Positions 8,257 through 17,824 of a stretch of DNA of 64,000 nt are shown here, piece by piece (position 1 is the stretch's first letter; the number at the start of each line of letters is the position of its first letter). The position numbers and the translations under genes are program-made. The DNA is from Candidatus Microbacterium phytovorans (GTDB taxonomy: Bacteria > Actinomycetota > Actinomycetes > Actinomycetales > Microbacteriaceae). The notes below the pieces were generated by a model that saw only the letters and a list, made by a program, of their open reading frames with translations, made no database searches and was not told the origin of the DNA. The stretch spans positions 2,418,001 to 2,482,000 of the forward strand of contig CP119321.1 in the NCBI GenBank assembly GCA_029202445.1. Direction: 5' to 3'.

Positions 8257-8290
8257 CCATCGCGATCATTCGTGATGGGAGGTCTTTTTT
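8251..8290 (+). terminator. Rho-independent terminator overlapping the RAT
   Basis: Arms AGACCTCCATCGCG and CGTGATGGGAGGTCT pair along their length with one bulged G and one G-U pair around a six-base loop, followed by six T residues (8285-8290). It ends transcription before the PTS gene unless the RAT hairpin forms. No other hairpin followed by a T tract was noticed in the window. Confidence 0.88.
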
Positions 8291-8338
8291 CTTGCCCGCA
8301 GGCGAGACTTCCGCAGCCCATCCAATGAAGGAGGAACC

Positions 8339-10252
8339 GTGGTCACCACGGACACGGATGTGAATCTCGCGCGTACGATCGGCGGACTCGTCGGCGGTCC
8401 CGAGAACGTCGCATCGGTACACAACTGCACGACGCGCCTGCGCTTCGTCGTACGCGACGACAGCAAAGTCGACTTCGACCGACTCAACGACACCCCCGGG
8501 GTGCTGCAGGCCGTACGCGCCGGCGGACAAGTGCAGGTCGTCATCGGCACGCACGTCGACCGTGTACGCGATCGACTCGTCGGGCTCCCCGGCTGGGGTC
8601 GCCTCGACGACAGCGCCGCCGCGGGCGGCAAACGCCGACCCATGGATGCCGTCTTCGACTTCCTCGGGGCGACCTTCCAGCCGCTCATCCCCGCGATCAC
8701 CGGCGCCGCCCTCGTCCAGGTGCTCGCGCTGCTGCTGACGCAGTTCAACGTCCTGCCCGCCGACAGCCCCACCGCGGCCGTCCTCACGGCCACCGGCAAC
8801 GCGGTGTTCTTCTTCCTGCCCGTCTTCGTCGGATTCACGGCGTCGCGCAAGCTCGGAGCCAACCCCTTCGTCGGCGCCTCGATCGCCGCCGCCCTCCTGC
8901 ACCCCGCCTTCACGGCCATCGGCGAGCAGGGCTCGGTGTCGCAGGCGTTCGGTCTGCCGCTGTTCGTGTACTCGTACGCGAGCTCCATGTTCCCGGCGCT
9001 CCTCATGGCGCTGGCACTCGCGGGCCTCGACCGCCTGCTCAAGCGCGTGCTGCCCCGAGCACTGCAGCAGGTGTTCGTGCCGACGCTCGAGCTCCTCCTG
9101 CTCGTGCCGCTGACGGCACTCGTGTTCGGCCCGGTCGGCGTCGTCGTCGGACAGGGCATCGGCGAAGGGCTCTCGTGGCTCAGCACCAGTGCCCCCCTCG
9201 TGTTCTACGTCGTCGTCGCCGCGCTCTGGATCTTCCTCGTCGCCATGGGCATCCACTGGGCGCTCATCTCCATCGCGCTCGTGGAGCTCGCCAGCGGCAG
9301 CAGTGTCATCATCGGCGCCGCCTTCGGCTACCAGTACGCGATCTTCGGCGTCGCGCTGGGGATGCTGATCCGCACCGCTCGCGATCGCAATCGCAAGCTC
9401 CGCGACACGGCGACGGCCGCGACCATCTCCGTCGGCATCGGCGGGATCACCGAACCGACGCTCTACGGTCTCGTGCTGCCGTACCGTCGGGTGCTCGTCA
9501 TTCAGATGATCTCGGCGGCGGCGTCGGGCCTCGTCCTCGGCCTCTTCGGTGTCTACGGCATCGGCTTCAGCCCCGCGCCCCTGCTCGCGCTCCCCCTGCT
9601 CGAGCCGGTCGTCGGCGCGGTCATCGCCCTCATCGTCGGCCTGGCCGTGCCCATCGTGCTGCTCCAGGTCTGGGGCTACCAGAAGAAGGGCGCCGAGGCC
9701 GAGACGGATGACGGCGATGCCGTGGCATCGCCCTCGTCGACCGGCACCTCGGCCGGTTTCCGCGGCCTCGTCGACGGCGCCGCCCGCACCGCCACCGTCG
9801 CTGTCCGTTCGCCGCTCGCGGGCACCGTCGTGCCGCTGGGGCAGACTCCCGACCCGATCTTCTCGGGCGGGCTGATCGGGCCCGGCGTCGCGATCGAACC
9901 GACCAGCGGCCGCGTCGTGGCCCCCGTCGACGGGACGGTCGTCGCGGCTCCCGCGACCGGGCACGCGGTGGGGGTGCGCACGGACGACGGTGTGGAACTC
10001 CTCATCCACGTCGGCATCGACACCGTCCGCCTCGACGGTCGGCACTTCACGACCCGCGTGGCCCAAGGGCAGCGCGTGTCGGCGGGCGACCTCCTCGTGG
10101 AGTTCGACGCCGACGCGATCGCTGCGGCGGGATACTCGCTCGTGACGCCGGTCGTGGTCACCAACCTCGGCGGCGACCAGCGCGTCGACCTGCACGCCGA
10201 CGGCCCCGTCGCCGAGGGCGAACCCCTCTTCACCATCCACCCGACCGGCTGA
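8339..10252 (+). CDS. PTS beta-glucoside-family transporter, IIBCA fusion
   Basis: Phosphotransferase permease that imports and phosphorylates a sugar. Domain order: IIB (residues 1-95, phosphocysteine C30 in HNCTTRLRF), membrane IIC (about 100-460, roughly ten segments, with GITEPTLYG near the end) and IIA (about 490-637, phosphohistidine H557 in LLIHVGIDT). Length of 637 is normal for BglF-like fusions. GTG start has a strong AAGGAGGA site at 8328-8335. Preceded by promoter, RAT and terminator and followed by its antiterminator, so expression depends on substrate through LicT-type control. The ChbG-type deacetylase in the operon hints at an N-acetylated oligosaccharide, but the Bgl family also includes beta-glucoside and sucrose carriers. 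Confidence 0.93.
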   Translation: MVTTDTDVNLARTIGGLVGGPENVASVHNCTTRLRFVVRDDSKVDFDRLNDTPGVLQAVRAGGQVQVVIGTHVDRVRDRLVGLPGWGRLDDSAAAGGKRRPMDAVFDFLGATFQPLIPAITGAALVQVLALLLTQFNVLPADSPTAAVLTATGNAVFFFLPVFVGFTASRKLGANPFVGASIAAALLHPAFTAIGEQGSVSQAFGLPLFVYSYASSMFPALLMALALAGLDRLLKRVLPRALQQVFVPTLELLLLVPLTALVFGPVGVVVGQGIGEGLSWLSTSAPLVFYVVVAALWIFLVAMGIHWALISIALVELASGSSVIIGAAFGYQYAIFGVALGMLIRTARDRNRKLRDTATAATISVGIGGITEPTLYGLVLPYRRVLVIQMISAAASGLVLGLFGVYGIGFSPAPLLALPLLEPVVGAVIALIVGLAVPIVLLQVWGYQKKGAEAETDDGDAVASPSSTGTSAGFRGLVDGAARTATVAVRSPLAGTVVPLGQTPDPIFSGGLIGPGVAIEPTSGRVVAPVDGTVVAAPATGHAVGVRTDDGVELLIHVGIDTVRLDGRHFTTRVAQGQRVSAGDLLVEFDADAIAAAGYSLVTPVVVTNLGGDQRVDLHADGPVAEGEPLFTIHPTG

Positions 10253-10261
10253 CCTGCCGGC

Positions 10262-10324
10262 GAGGCGGGGCGGCCCACCGGGTCTCGCTCGAGGGCCACC
10301 CCGGCCCTGCGGCCGCCCCGCCTC
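10262..10324 (+). repeat. 14-bp perfect inverted repeat between PTS gene and antiterminator gene
   Basis: GAGGCGGGGCGGCC (10262-10275) pairs perfectly with GGCCGCCCCGCCTC (10311-10324). The 35-base loop holds a second small hairpin (AGGGCC/GGCCCT). No T tract follows. Likely a strong intercistronic RNA hairpin that lowers or protects expression between the two genes. Confidence 0.85.
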
Positions 10325-10344
10325 ACCCGGGAACGGGAGTCCCC

Positions 10345-11244
10345 ATGCGCACCATCACCAAGATCTTCAACAACAACATCGTCAACGCCGTGGATGCCGA
10401 CGGCGAAGACGTCATCCTCGTCGGCGCCGGCGTCGGGTACCTCACCAGTAAGGGCAGGCCGGTCGACGAGTCGCGGGTGGAGCGGGAGTTCCACCTCACC
10501 GGGGTCGGCAAGAGCGGCGCGTTCCGCGTGCTGCTCGAAGTGCCCTACCCGGTGCTGCGGGCGACGTCGAGAGTCTCGGAGCTGCTCGCGAGGACCTACG
10601 GCATCCAGCTGCCCTCCAACGTCGAAGTGGGGCTGGCCGACCATCTCGCGCAGTCGATCCGGCGGATGGACGACGGCATCCCGCTGTACAACTCGATGCT
10701 GTGGGAGACGAAGATGACGTACCCCAGCGAGTTCGCCATCGCCCTGCACGCGCTCGACGTCATCCACGCCGAACTCGGCCGCAAACTCCCCCTCGACGAA
10801 GCGGGATTCATCACGCTCCACCTCGTCAACGCGGGCCTGGTCGGCGACCCGGGACGGGCGATGACCCTCGGCACCACCATCCGCTCGATCATCGAGATCG
10901 TCCGGGACGACCTCGGCATCGACGTCGACGGCTCCACCACGGCGAGCGCCCGCTTCCTCACCCACATCAAGTTCGTCGTGCAGCGCCTCACCCGCCACCG
11001 GGTGCATCACGGCGCCGCAGACGAGTACTACACGGCCCTCATCGCCGAGAACGCCGACCTGTACGCGTGCGCCGAACGCATCGGCACCTACCTCGACGCG
11101 TCGTTCGATGCCGGAGTGACCGACGAGGAGAAGATCTACCTCCTCCTGCACCTCATTACGCTGCGCGACGAGCAGCGCCGTGAGCGTGCGTCAGACCCCA
11201 CCGCCCCCTCGAACGATTCGACCGAAGGATCCCACCCGTCATGA
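10345..11244 (+). CDS. Transcription antiterminator, BglG/LicT family
   Basis: RNA-binding antiterminator, 299 aa. Residues 1-58 are the CAT RNA-binding domain (ITKIFNNNIVNAVDADGED), then PRD1 (about 70-170) and PRD2 (about 175-280), each with conserved histidines (LADHLAQSI and LHAL in PRD1; HIKFVVQRL and HLITLR in PRD2) that are phosphorylated by PTS proteins. When substrate is transported, the EIIB domain stops phosphorylating PRD1 and the dimer binds the RAT at 8228-8256. Overlaps the downstream deacetylase gene by ATGA. Confidence 0.94.
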   Translation: MRTITKIFNNNIVNAVDADGEDVILVGAGVGYLTSKGRPVDESRVEREFHLTGVGKSGAFRVLLEVPYPVLRATSRVSELLARTYGIQLPSNVEVGLADHLAQSIRRMDDGIPLYNSMLWETKMTYPSEFAIALHALDVIHAELGRKLPLDEAGFITLHLVNAGLVGDPGRAMTLGTTIRSIIEIVRDDLGIDVDGSTTASARFLTHIKFVVQRLTRHRVHHGAADEYYTALIAENADLYACAERIGTYLDASFDAGVTDEEKIYLLLHLITLRDEQRRERASDPTAPSNDSTEGSHPS

Positions 11245-12050
11245 GCGCCCTCATCGTGCAGGCCGACGACATCGCCATCACCCACGGCACCACCCTCGGC
11301 ATCCTCGACGCCATCTCCTCCGGGATCGTCCGTGCGACCGGTATGTTCACCAACTGTCCCGACGCGGAGTTCGCCGCCGCGCGACTGCGGGACCTGCCGG
11401 GCGTCGACGTCGGCATAGATCTCAACTTCGTCACCGGTTCGCCCGTGTTGCCGCCCCGCGAAGTACCGGGGCTGGTCACCGACGGCGGGCGGTTCCGTTC
11501 GTCGGGCGAGATCCGCGCCGACTACCCCGCGACCGGTGGCGACATGGTCTACACCCGGTTCGAGACCGATCCTTTCGACGCAGAGCAGACGATGGCCGAG
11601 GCGCACGCGCAGATACAGCGCTTCATCGAGCTGATGGGTCGCGCCCCGGACTACGTGCACCACCACTCGCTCGTCTCCCCGGTGAGCGACGAGGTCTTGC
11701 GGCAGGCCGCCGCGGAGATCGGAGCGCCGTTCGTCGACGACCTCTACCGCACGGGCGGTCTGCCGCTCCTGCCCAACGACTGGTACGCCAAGCCCTTCCC
11801 GCTGGAGGATCAGGTGCGAGCGGATGCCGTCGGCGCCATCGAGCGGCTGCTCCCCGAGATCCTCGCGCACGAGGTGAGCCTTCTGATCGTGCACCCCGGG
11901 TACGTGGATGCCGAGATTCTCGAGCTCAGCAGCTACTCGATCATCCGCGCGCGCGACCTCGAGCTCGTCACGTCTCCGGTCGCGCGCCGGCTCCTCGAGG
12001 ATGCCGGGGTCGAGGTGACCAGCTTCCGCGCCCGCGGCATCCTGTCCTGA
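11241..12050 (+). CDS. ChbG/YdjC-family carbohydrate deacetylase
   Basis: Metal-dependent deacetylase of 269 aa. Family motifs: QADDIAITHG at residues 7-16 (metal Asp), VHHHSLVSP in the middle (metal His) and IVHPGYVD near the C-terminus. E. coli ChbG removes an acetyl group from chitobiose or chitotriose 6-phosphate so that the regulator and phospho-glycosidase can act. Here it is the third gene of a PTS operon and starts inside the antiterminator stop codon, so it probably acts on the phosphorylated sugar that enters through the IIBCA permease. No phospho-glycosidase is in the operon. Confidence 0.88.
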   Translation: MSALIVQADDIAITHGTTLGILDAISSGIVRATGMFTNCPDAEFAAARLRDLPGVDVGIDLNFVTGSPVLPPREVPGLVTDGGRFRSSGEIRADYPATGGDMVYTRFETDPFDAEQTMAEAHAQIQRFIELMGRAPDYVHHHSLVSPVSDEVLRQAAAEIGAPFVDDLYRTGGLPLLPNDWYAKPFPLEDQVRADAVGAIERLLPEILAHEVSLLIVHPGYVDAEILELSSYSIIRARDLELVTSPVARRLLEDAGVEVTSFRARGILS

Positions 12051-12131
12051 GTCGTCTCGTCGAGGCAGCACGTCGGGGCCGAGCCGAGGCCGGTCCCGAG
12101 TACTGGCGAAGCGAACCCCGGATGCCGTGGC

Positions 12132-13466
12132 TCAGTCGAGCAGCAGCGCGGGCTCCTCGAGGATCGAGGCGATGTCGGCGATGAAGCGGCTCATGCCGTC
12201 GCCGTCGATGACGCGGTGGTCGAACGAGCCCGACACGGTCGTCACGAAGCGGGGGCGCACCTCGCCGTCCACGACCCACGGCTTCTGACGGATCGTCCCC
12301 ATCGCGACGATGCCCGACTCGCCCGGGTTGATGATGGGCGTTCCGGCATCCATCCCGAACACGCCGATGTTCGTGATGGTGATCGTGCCGCCCTGCTGGT
12401 CGGCGGGGCTCGTCTTCCCGTCGCGGGCGGTGAGAGTCAGCTTCTCGAGCGCCTTCGCGAGCTCGCGCATGTTCATGTCCTGCGCGTCCTTGATGTTGGG
12501 CACGAGCAGGCCGCGGGGCGTGGCGGCCGCGATCCCGAGGTTCACGTAGTTGCGTACGCGGATCTCGGCCGTGCCGTCCTCGCGGTCGATCCATGCGGCA
12601 CCCACGAGAGGCGTGCGACGCACGGCCCAGATGACGGCGCGCGCCATGATCAGCAGCGGCGACACCTTGATGTCCGCGAAGTCGGGGGATGCCTTCAACC
12701 GCTTGACGAGTTCCATGGTCCGCGTCGCGTCGACGTCGGTCCACACCGAGACGTGCGGGGCGGTGTAGGCCGAGCGCACCATGGCCGACGACGTCGCCTT
12801 GCGCACGCCCTTGACGGGGATCGCCTCCTCGCGACCCTCGACGAGCGCCGGCGCAGTGACGGATGCCGCGGCCACCGGCACGGGGATGGTCTGCTCCCGC
12901 TCGGCGGGACGATCGGGGGTGGCGATGTTGCGGAACACCGACGCCTGGTCGGCGTGCCGGACGACGTCGTCGCGCGTCACTTCGCCGGCAGGTCCGGATG
13001 CCGTGACCTGCGCGAGGTCCACGCCGAGGTCGCGGGCGAGCTTGCGCACCGGCGGCTTGGCCACGACGCCCGCCGACGCGCGGACGGCCTCGTCGCGGGG
13101 GGCCGGCTTGCTCCGACGCGAGGTCACGGCACCACCGGTGCCGTACCCGACGAGCACGGCGCCACCGGCATCCGCTTCGGCCGGCTTCTCGCCGTGTTCG
13201 CTGAGCCCGGCCGAGGCGTCGACCTCGCCGCCGGCGATCGTGATGATCGGGGCGCCGACGGTCACGGTGTCGCCTTCGGCCGCGAGGAGCTCGCCGATCA
13301 CGCCCTCGAAGGGCGACGGCAGCTCGACGAGCGACTTGGCGGTCTCGATCTCGACGATCACGTCGTTGACGGCGATCGTGTCGCCCGGGCCGACACGCCA
13401 CTGGACGATCTCGGCTTCGGTGAGGCCTTCGCCGACGTCCGGCAGGTGGAAGGTCTGGGTGCTCAT
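12132..13466 (-). CDS. Dihydrolipoamide acyltransferase E2 (branched-chain 2-oxoacid dehydrogenase)
   Basis: Core acyltransferase of a 2-oxoacid dehydrogenase complex, 444 aa. One lipoyl domain (1-75, lipoyl lysine K44 in [13 protein letters not shown]), an Ala/Pro linker, the peripheral-subunit-binding domain (about 130-170, [16 protein letters not shown]) and the catalytic domain with [10 protein letters not shown] near the C-terminus. Gene order E1-alpha, E1-beta, E2 on one strand with ATGA coupling of the first two suggests the branched-chain complex rather than pyruvate dehydrogenase, which is a single-chain E1 in most actinobacteria. No E3 gene follows, so lipoamide dehydrogenase is supplied from elsewhere. 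Confidence 0.92.
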   Translation of the reverse strand: MSTQTFHLPDVGEGLTEAEIVQWRVGPGDTIAVNDVIVEIETAKSLVELPSPFEGVIGELLAAEGDTVTVGAPIITIAGGEVDASAGLSEHGEKPAEADAGGAVLVGYGTGGAVTSRRSKPAPRDEAVRASAGVVAKPPVRKLARDLGVDLAQVTASGPAGEVTRDDVVRHADQASVFRNIATPDRPAEREQTIPVPVAAASVTAPALVEGREEAIPVKGVRKATSSAMVRSAYTAPHVSVWTDVDATRTMELVKRLKASPDFADIKVSPLLIMARAVIWAVRRTPLVGAAWIDREDGTAEIRVRNYVNLGIAAATPRGLLVPNIKDAQDMNMRELAKALEKLTLTARDGKTSPADQQGGTITITNIGVFGMDAGTPIINPGESGIVAMGTIRQKPWVVDGEVRPRFVTTVSGSFDHRVIDGDGMSRFIADIASILEEPALLLD

Positions 13467-13513
13467 GGCGGCTCCTTCGTCAGGCCTCGGTCGTGGACCG
13501 AGAGTACGACATG

Positions 13514-14530
13514 TCAGTAGGCGAGGGCGCGGTCGACGGCCTCGAGGATGCGGTCGGCGTCGGGGAGGAACAGTCCCTCGAGCTTGGCCGGCGGGAAGGG
13601 GACGTCGAACCCCGAGACGCGCAGCACGGGAGCCTCGAGCGCGAAGAACGCCTTCTCCATGACCGTCGCGGCGACCTCCGAGCCCACGGACGTGAACCCC
13701 GACGCCTCCTGCGCGTAGACCATGCGGCCGGTGCGGCGCACCGAGTCGAGGATGGGGCCGTAGTCGATCGGCGAGAGCGACCGCAGGTCGATGACCTCGC
13801 ACGACGTACCCTCGCCCTCGGCGAGCGCGGCGGCCTGCAGCATCGTCGTGACCATGGCGCCGTGGCCGACGAGGGTCACGTCGGTGCCGCGGCGGACGAC
13901 GCGCGACGCGTGGAGCGGCAGCGCACGGGCGGCGGTGTCGACCTCGCCCTTCATCCAGTACTTCGCCTTGGGCTCGAGGAAGATCACCGGATCGTTCGAG
14001 GCGATCGCATCCTGGATCATCCAGTACGCGTCGTTCGGCGTCGAGGGCGATACGACCCTCAGCCCGGGAGTGTGCGCGAAGTACGCCTCGGGGCTCTCCT
14101 GGTGGTGTTCGACAGCCCCGATGTGACCGCCGTACGGAATGCGGATGACGACGGGGAACGGCAGTACGCCCTCGTGACGGTTGGTGAGCTTGGCCAGCTG
14201 CGAGGTGATCTGGTCGAAGGCGGGGAAGACGAAACCGTCGAACTGGATCTCGCACACGGGCCGGAAGCCGGCCATCGCGAGTCCGATCGCGGTGCCGACG
14301 ATGCCCGATTCGGCCAGCGGCGTGTCGAGCACGCGCTTGTCGCCGAACTCGGCCTGCAGTCCTTCGGTGACGCGGAACACTCCGCCGAGGGGACCGATGT
14401 CCTCCCCCATCAGCAGCACGTGGTCGTCGGCGGCGAGCGCGGCGCGCAGTCCCGCGTTGACGGCTTTCGCGAACGGCATCGTCACGACAGAGGATGCCAC
14501 GGCATCCGTCCCCTGCTCCACGACGCTCAT
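13514..14530 (-). CDS. 2-oxoacid dehydrogenase E1 component, beta subunit
   Basis: 338-residue E1-beta, which with E1-alpha decarboxylates the 2-oxoacid using thiamine diphosphate. Family landmarks: [60 protein letters not shown] and the transketolase C-domain from about residue 215 ([15 protein letters not shown]). The ATG at 14530 overlaps the E1-alpha stop by ATGA. E2 follows after 47 bp. Substrate is most likely branched-chain 2-oxoacids from Val/Leu/Ile catabolism. Confidence 0.93.
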   Translation of the reverse strand: MSVVEQGTDAVASSVVTMPFAKAVNAGLRAALAADDHVLLMGEDIGPLGGVFRVTEGLQAEFGDKRVLDTPLAESGIVGTAIGLAMAGFRPVCEIQFDGFVFPAFDQITSQLAKLTNRHEGVLPFPVVIRIPYGGHIGAVEHHQESPEAYFAHTPGLRVVSPSTPNDAYWMIQDAIASNDPVIFLEPKAKYWMKGEVDTAARALPLHASRVVRRGTDVTLVGHGAMVTTMLQAAALAEGEGTSCEVIDLRSLSPIDYGPILDSVRRTGRMVYAQEASGFTSVGSEVAATVMEKAFFALEAPVLRVSGFDVPFPPAKLEGLFLPDADRILEAVDRALAY

Positions 14531-15666
14531 GCGTGGCCTCCCTCGGTCGACGCGAACGACGCCTCGTAGTCGGCGAGCCAGCGGCGCTGCTCGTCGACGA
14601 GCGGGTGGGGTTCGCTGTAGACGTGGCCGAACATCACTTCGCGGTCGAGGTCGCCCAGCGCGTTCGTGCGGACCCGCACGTCGTCGGCGTAGGCGGCGGC
14701 CTCGGCATCCACGCCCTCGAAGAACGCGTCGGAGGCACCGCGGCCCTGGAGGTACGCGCGCATGCGGGCGATCGGGTCGCGCCGCGCCCACGACTGCTCC
14801 TCTTCCGACGTGCGGTACTTCGTCGGGTCGTCGCTCGTCGTGTGGGCGCCCATGCGGTAGGTGAGCGCTTCGATGGCGCGCGGGCCCTCACCGGCGCGAG
14901 CCTCGTCGAGGGCGGTCTTCGTGACGGCGTAGCTGGCGAGCACGTCGTTGCCGTCGACCTGGATCGACGGCATCCCGTACCCGGCGGCGCGCTGGAAGAG
15001 CGGCGTGCGCGACTGGGTACTCACGGGCACCGAGATCGCCCAGTGGTTGTTCTGTAGGAAGAAGACCTGCGGGGTGCGGTAGCTCGCGGCGAAGACCATC
15101 GCCTCGTGCACGTCGCCCTGGCTCGACGAGCCGTCGCCGTAGTAGACGATGACCGCTTCGTCCTTCTCGGGGTCGCCCGTGCCGGTGCGACCGTCGAACA
15201 CGAGTCCCATGCCGAAGCCCGCCGAGTGCAGCGTCTGGGAGCCGAGCACGAGCGTGTAGATGCGCGTGTTGCCGTTCTTGGGATCGGTCGGATCCCATCC
15301 GCCGTGCGTGAGACCGCGCATGAGCCGGATGATGTCGATCGGGTCGACCCCGCGGATCGTGCAGACCACGTGCTCGCGGTACGACGGGAAGAGGTGGTCC
15401 TGGGGGCGGGCCGCGCGGGCCGAGCCGACCTGCGCCGCCTCCTGCCCGAACGACGGCGGCCAGAGCGCCAATTGGCCCTGGCGCTGCAGGTTCGTCGCCT
15501 GCCGGTCGAACGCGCGCACCGTGACCATGTCGCGGTAGAACGTCTCGAGGTCGGTGTCGGGGAGAGCGTCGATGAGCGGCAGATAGCGCTCGGCTTCGGG
15601 GGTGGGGGCGAACGTCCCGTCCGCCGCCAGAACGCGCACGAGTGCCGGATCGTCAGGCGGGGTCAT
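14527..15666 (-). CDS. 2-oxoacid dehydrogenase E1 component, alpha subunit
   Basis: 379-residue E1-alpha. The thiamine diphosphate motif runs from [14 protein letters not shown] to [20 protein letters not shown] and [16 protein letters not shown] are typical of the branched-chain (BkdA-like) subgroup. First gene of the bkd-type operon. Upstream, the 10-bp palindrome CCGCATGCGG (15686-15695) lies about 20 bp before the ATG and could be a regulator site, but no regulator gene is adjacent. Confidence 0.93.
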   Translation of the reverse strand: MTPPDDPALVRVLAADGTFAPTPEAERYLPLIDALPDTDLETFYRDMVTVRAFDRQATNLQRQGQLALWPPSFGQEAAQVGSARAARPQDHLFPSYREHVVCTIRGVDPIDIIRLMRGLTHGGWDPTDPKNGNTRIYTLVLGSQTLHSAGFGMGLVFDGRTGTGDPEKDEAVIVYYGDGSSSQGDVHEAMVFAASYRTPQVFFLQNNHWAISVPVSTQSRTPLFQRAAGYGMPSIQVDGNDVLASYAVTKTALDEARAGEGPRAIEALTYRMGAHTTSDDPTKYRTSEEEQSWARRDPIARMRAYLQGRGASDAFFEGVDAEAAAYADDVRVRTNALGDLDREVMFGHVYSEPHPLVDEQRRWLADYEASFASTEGGHA

Positions 15667-16316
15667 GTACCCACGCTAACGCTCCCCGCATGCGGAGGAC
15701 TGCATGAGTTCGACAATGGATGCCGCGATCCGCGGTGCGCGCCGGACAACCCGGCCGGAACAAATCGGTCGATGCCCCGGTGTGTGTTCAGCGTCGCACG
15801 ACCGAGAGCGCTGACAGCGTGACGGCTGAGGCAGCGCGGGCCGAGCGGCAACGCGGCCGGCAATCTGGGCGGAACTTCTCGCATGACTGAGGTCACCTCA
15901 CGCTAGCAACGTCGACCCCCCACCCAGGGAAGATTCGCTTGACTCCCGCCCACTTAACCCAGCCGACGACGCCGGCAGCGATCGCTGCTCACGCCTCAAC
16001 CTTCTCCCGCGATTCTGTGGGTATCGCGTGTCGGCGAACATCGAAGGTCGTCAGGCAGCTGGCCAGTCATCCGCCAGCTTTCCTGCAGGTAGTAACCGCG
16101 ACTTGTCGTTCGCAAGAGCCACGCAGCAGTCTGACGGCTCGCATGAGCTTTGGCAGACTCGCCTGACCGCTTGCACTGACGGGCGCCATCTGCGAGGGCC
16201 AATTCATCTCGCGAGGCTCGCTCCTGTCGCGGGACGCCGGTCGGCGCAGCCGCCCTGCCGACTGCCAATCAACTTCCCCCCGAGAGACGGTCGTCCGGCC
16301 CTCGTCGACGTTCAAC
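15667..16316. other. 650-bp intergenic stretch without a supported gene
   Basis: Between the bkd-type operon and the IS element. Several open frames of 75-120 codons exist on both strands but none has a recognisable motif, ribosome site or plausible composition. Base composition is less GC-rich and less codon-periodic than the flanking core genes, consistent with degraded accessory DNA next to the insertion sequence. The only structured site noted is CCGCATGCGG at 15686-15695. Confidence 0.6.
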
Positions 16317-17279
16317 CTAGATGTACTTCCCCGGGAGGTTGCGAACACGTGAGGCGGGAACAGCACCGTTGATGCCGGAGTGCGGGCGGTGGTGGTTGTA
16401 GTGGTGTAGCCAGCGTGGGTAGTCATCGGCGCGCGCTTCATCGGTCTCGTATGAGGTCGCGTATGCCCATTCCGCGGCGAGGGTTCGGTTGAAGCGCTCG
16501 ACCTTGCCGTTGGTCTGCGGCCGGTAGGGCCTGGTTCGTCGGTGCTTGACCCCGTTCAGAGCAGTTGCGAAAACGTGTGAGCGGTAGCAGGAGCCGTTGT
16601 CGGTCATGACGGCCGACACCTGTATTCCGCTGCCGGCGAAGAAGGCTTCCGCGCGTTGCCAGAACGCTGCGGCGGTCTCCTTTCGCTCGTCGTTAAGGAT
16701 CTCGGAGTAGGCGATGCGTGAGTGGTCGTCTACCGCGTGGTGCAGATAGGCGTAGCCGCGGCCCTTGCTCTTCTTGTTGCGCGCGCCTGCCTGCCGCCCC
16801 AGCACTCGGTGGCCGCCGCCGTTGGGGATTCGTCCGAGTTTCTTGATGTCGACGTGCACGAGGTCGCCGGGGCGTTCCGCTTCGTACCTGCTCGGCTTCG
16901 AGGCGCGGATGGGTAGTCCGGTGCTGCGGTCGAGGTGCGCCAGTCGCGGCATCCGGTAACGGTCGAGCACACGGCCAACAGTGGATCGTGGGATGCCGAG
17001 GTGATAGCTGATCCGGTGCGGTCCCCATTGACGGGTGAACCGCAAAGCGACGATGCGGTGCTCGAGGCGACGCGGGACCCGCGACGGGGAAGAGAGCGGC
17101 CGGGAACTGCGATCCGTGAGTGGTTGACCGTTCCGGTATCGGCGTGCCCACTTTGATGCCGTCGACGGCGCGCACTGGAAGCGCTCAGCTGCCCGCCGGA
17201 CGCTCCATCCGCCGTCGACGATCAACGACGCAACGCGCCGTCGACCTTCAGGTGTCAACGGCGCGTTGGGGTGCGTCAC
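16317..17279 (-). mobile_element. IS481-family insertion sequence, transposase gene
   Basis: 320-residue transposase, full length for the family. N-terminal winged HTH beginning MTHPNAPLTPEGRRRVASL, then an RNase H-like DDE domain: D in VHVDIKKLG, D in VMTDNGSC, E in NGKVERFNRTL. The stop codon TAG lies in CCTAG (16316-16320), fitting the known preference of some IS481 elements for CTAG targets. GTG start overlaps the sigma-factor stop (GTGA, 17276-17279). I could not find a matching second CTAG or convincing terminal inverted repeats: TGTACTTCCCC at the left and TGACGCACCCC at the right share only 6 of 11 bases. The right end may be truncated or fused to the sigma gene. Confidence 0.88.
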
Positions 17280-17824
17280 TCGACGTCACCGCTTTCCGCC
17301 AGCTGATCTCGCAACACCTTTCGCGCGCGGGACAGTCGGGCGCGGACCGCGGTAGCTGGCTTGCCGAGAATCGTTGCGACTTCTTCCTGGGTGAACCCGT
17401 CCCAGTAGACCAGGCGCACGATCTCCTGGTCGATTTCGGGGAGGCAGGCGATGAGGGAGCGGACGTGCTCGTCTAGTTCGTCATCGCCCGCGGCTGCGGT
17501 CTGCTGGGTGACGATATCTGCGGCGAGTGTCACCCGAAGCCTGTCGCTCAATGCGGATCGGCGGCTGCGTCCGCGACGATATCGCGACAACATCTTGCGG
17601 GCGATGCCGAACAGCCAGGCTCGAAGCAGATCCGGCTCGACCTTGCTCGTCCGGCTGGATTGCCAGGCTGCGAGGAATGTGTCGCTCACCAGGTCGGCGG
17701 CGTCCTCGACGGGAACGTCACGCTTTACGAAGAAGCCAAGCAACCCGCCCGCCTCGCGCCGGAACGCATCAGCCAGATCCGCGCTCGCGGGCGCGGGAGT
17801 GGACCGTGTCACTGCGACGGTCAA
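17276..17824 (-). CDS. ECF-type RNA polymerase sigma factor
   Basis: 182-residue sigma-70 family protein of the ECF group. Region 2 spans about 20-90 (DAADLVSDTFLAAWQ, AWLFGIARKMLSRY) and region 4 about 120-175 (IDQEIVRLVYWDGFTQEEVA then the HTH ATAVRARLSRARKVL). The start is TTG 17824, overlapping the upstream stop by TTGA, or GTG 17812; ribosome sites are weak for both. It follows a single-TM protein gene in the same operon, the usual arrangement for an ECF sigma and its membrane regulator, although here the membrane gene comes first. The stop overlaps the transposase start, so the extreme C-terminus may have been altered by the IS insertion. Confidence 0.9.
   Translation of the reverse strand: MTVAVTRSTPAPASADLADAFRREAGGLLGFFVKRDVPVEDAADLVSDTFLAAWQSSRTSKVEPDLLRAWLFGIARKMLSRYRRGRSRRSALSDRLRVTLAADIVTQQTAAAGDDELDEHVRSLIACLPEIDQEIVRLVYWDGFTQEEVATILGKPATAVRARLSRARKVLRDQLAESGDVE

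Noticed and set aside
13493..14569. Plus-strand open frame opposite E1-beta
   Set aside because: Shadow of a conserved gene on the other strand; composition is biased to Arg/Asp/His and there is no conserved domain.
15939..16372. Several 75-115 codon frames in the gap beside the IS element
   Set aside because: No ribosome site, no motif, and overlapping frames on both strands; treated as non-coding.
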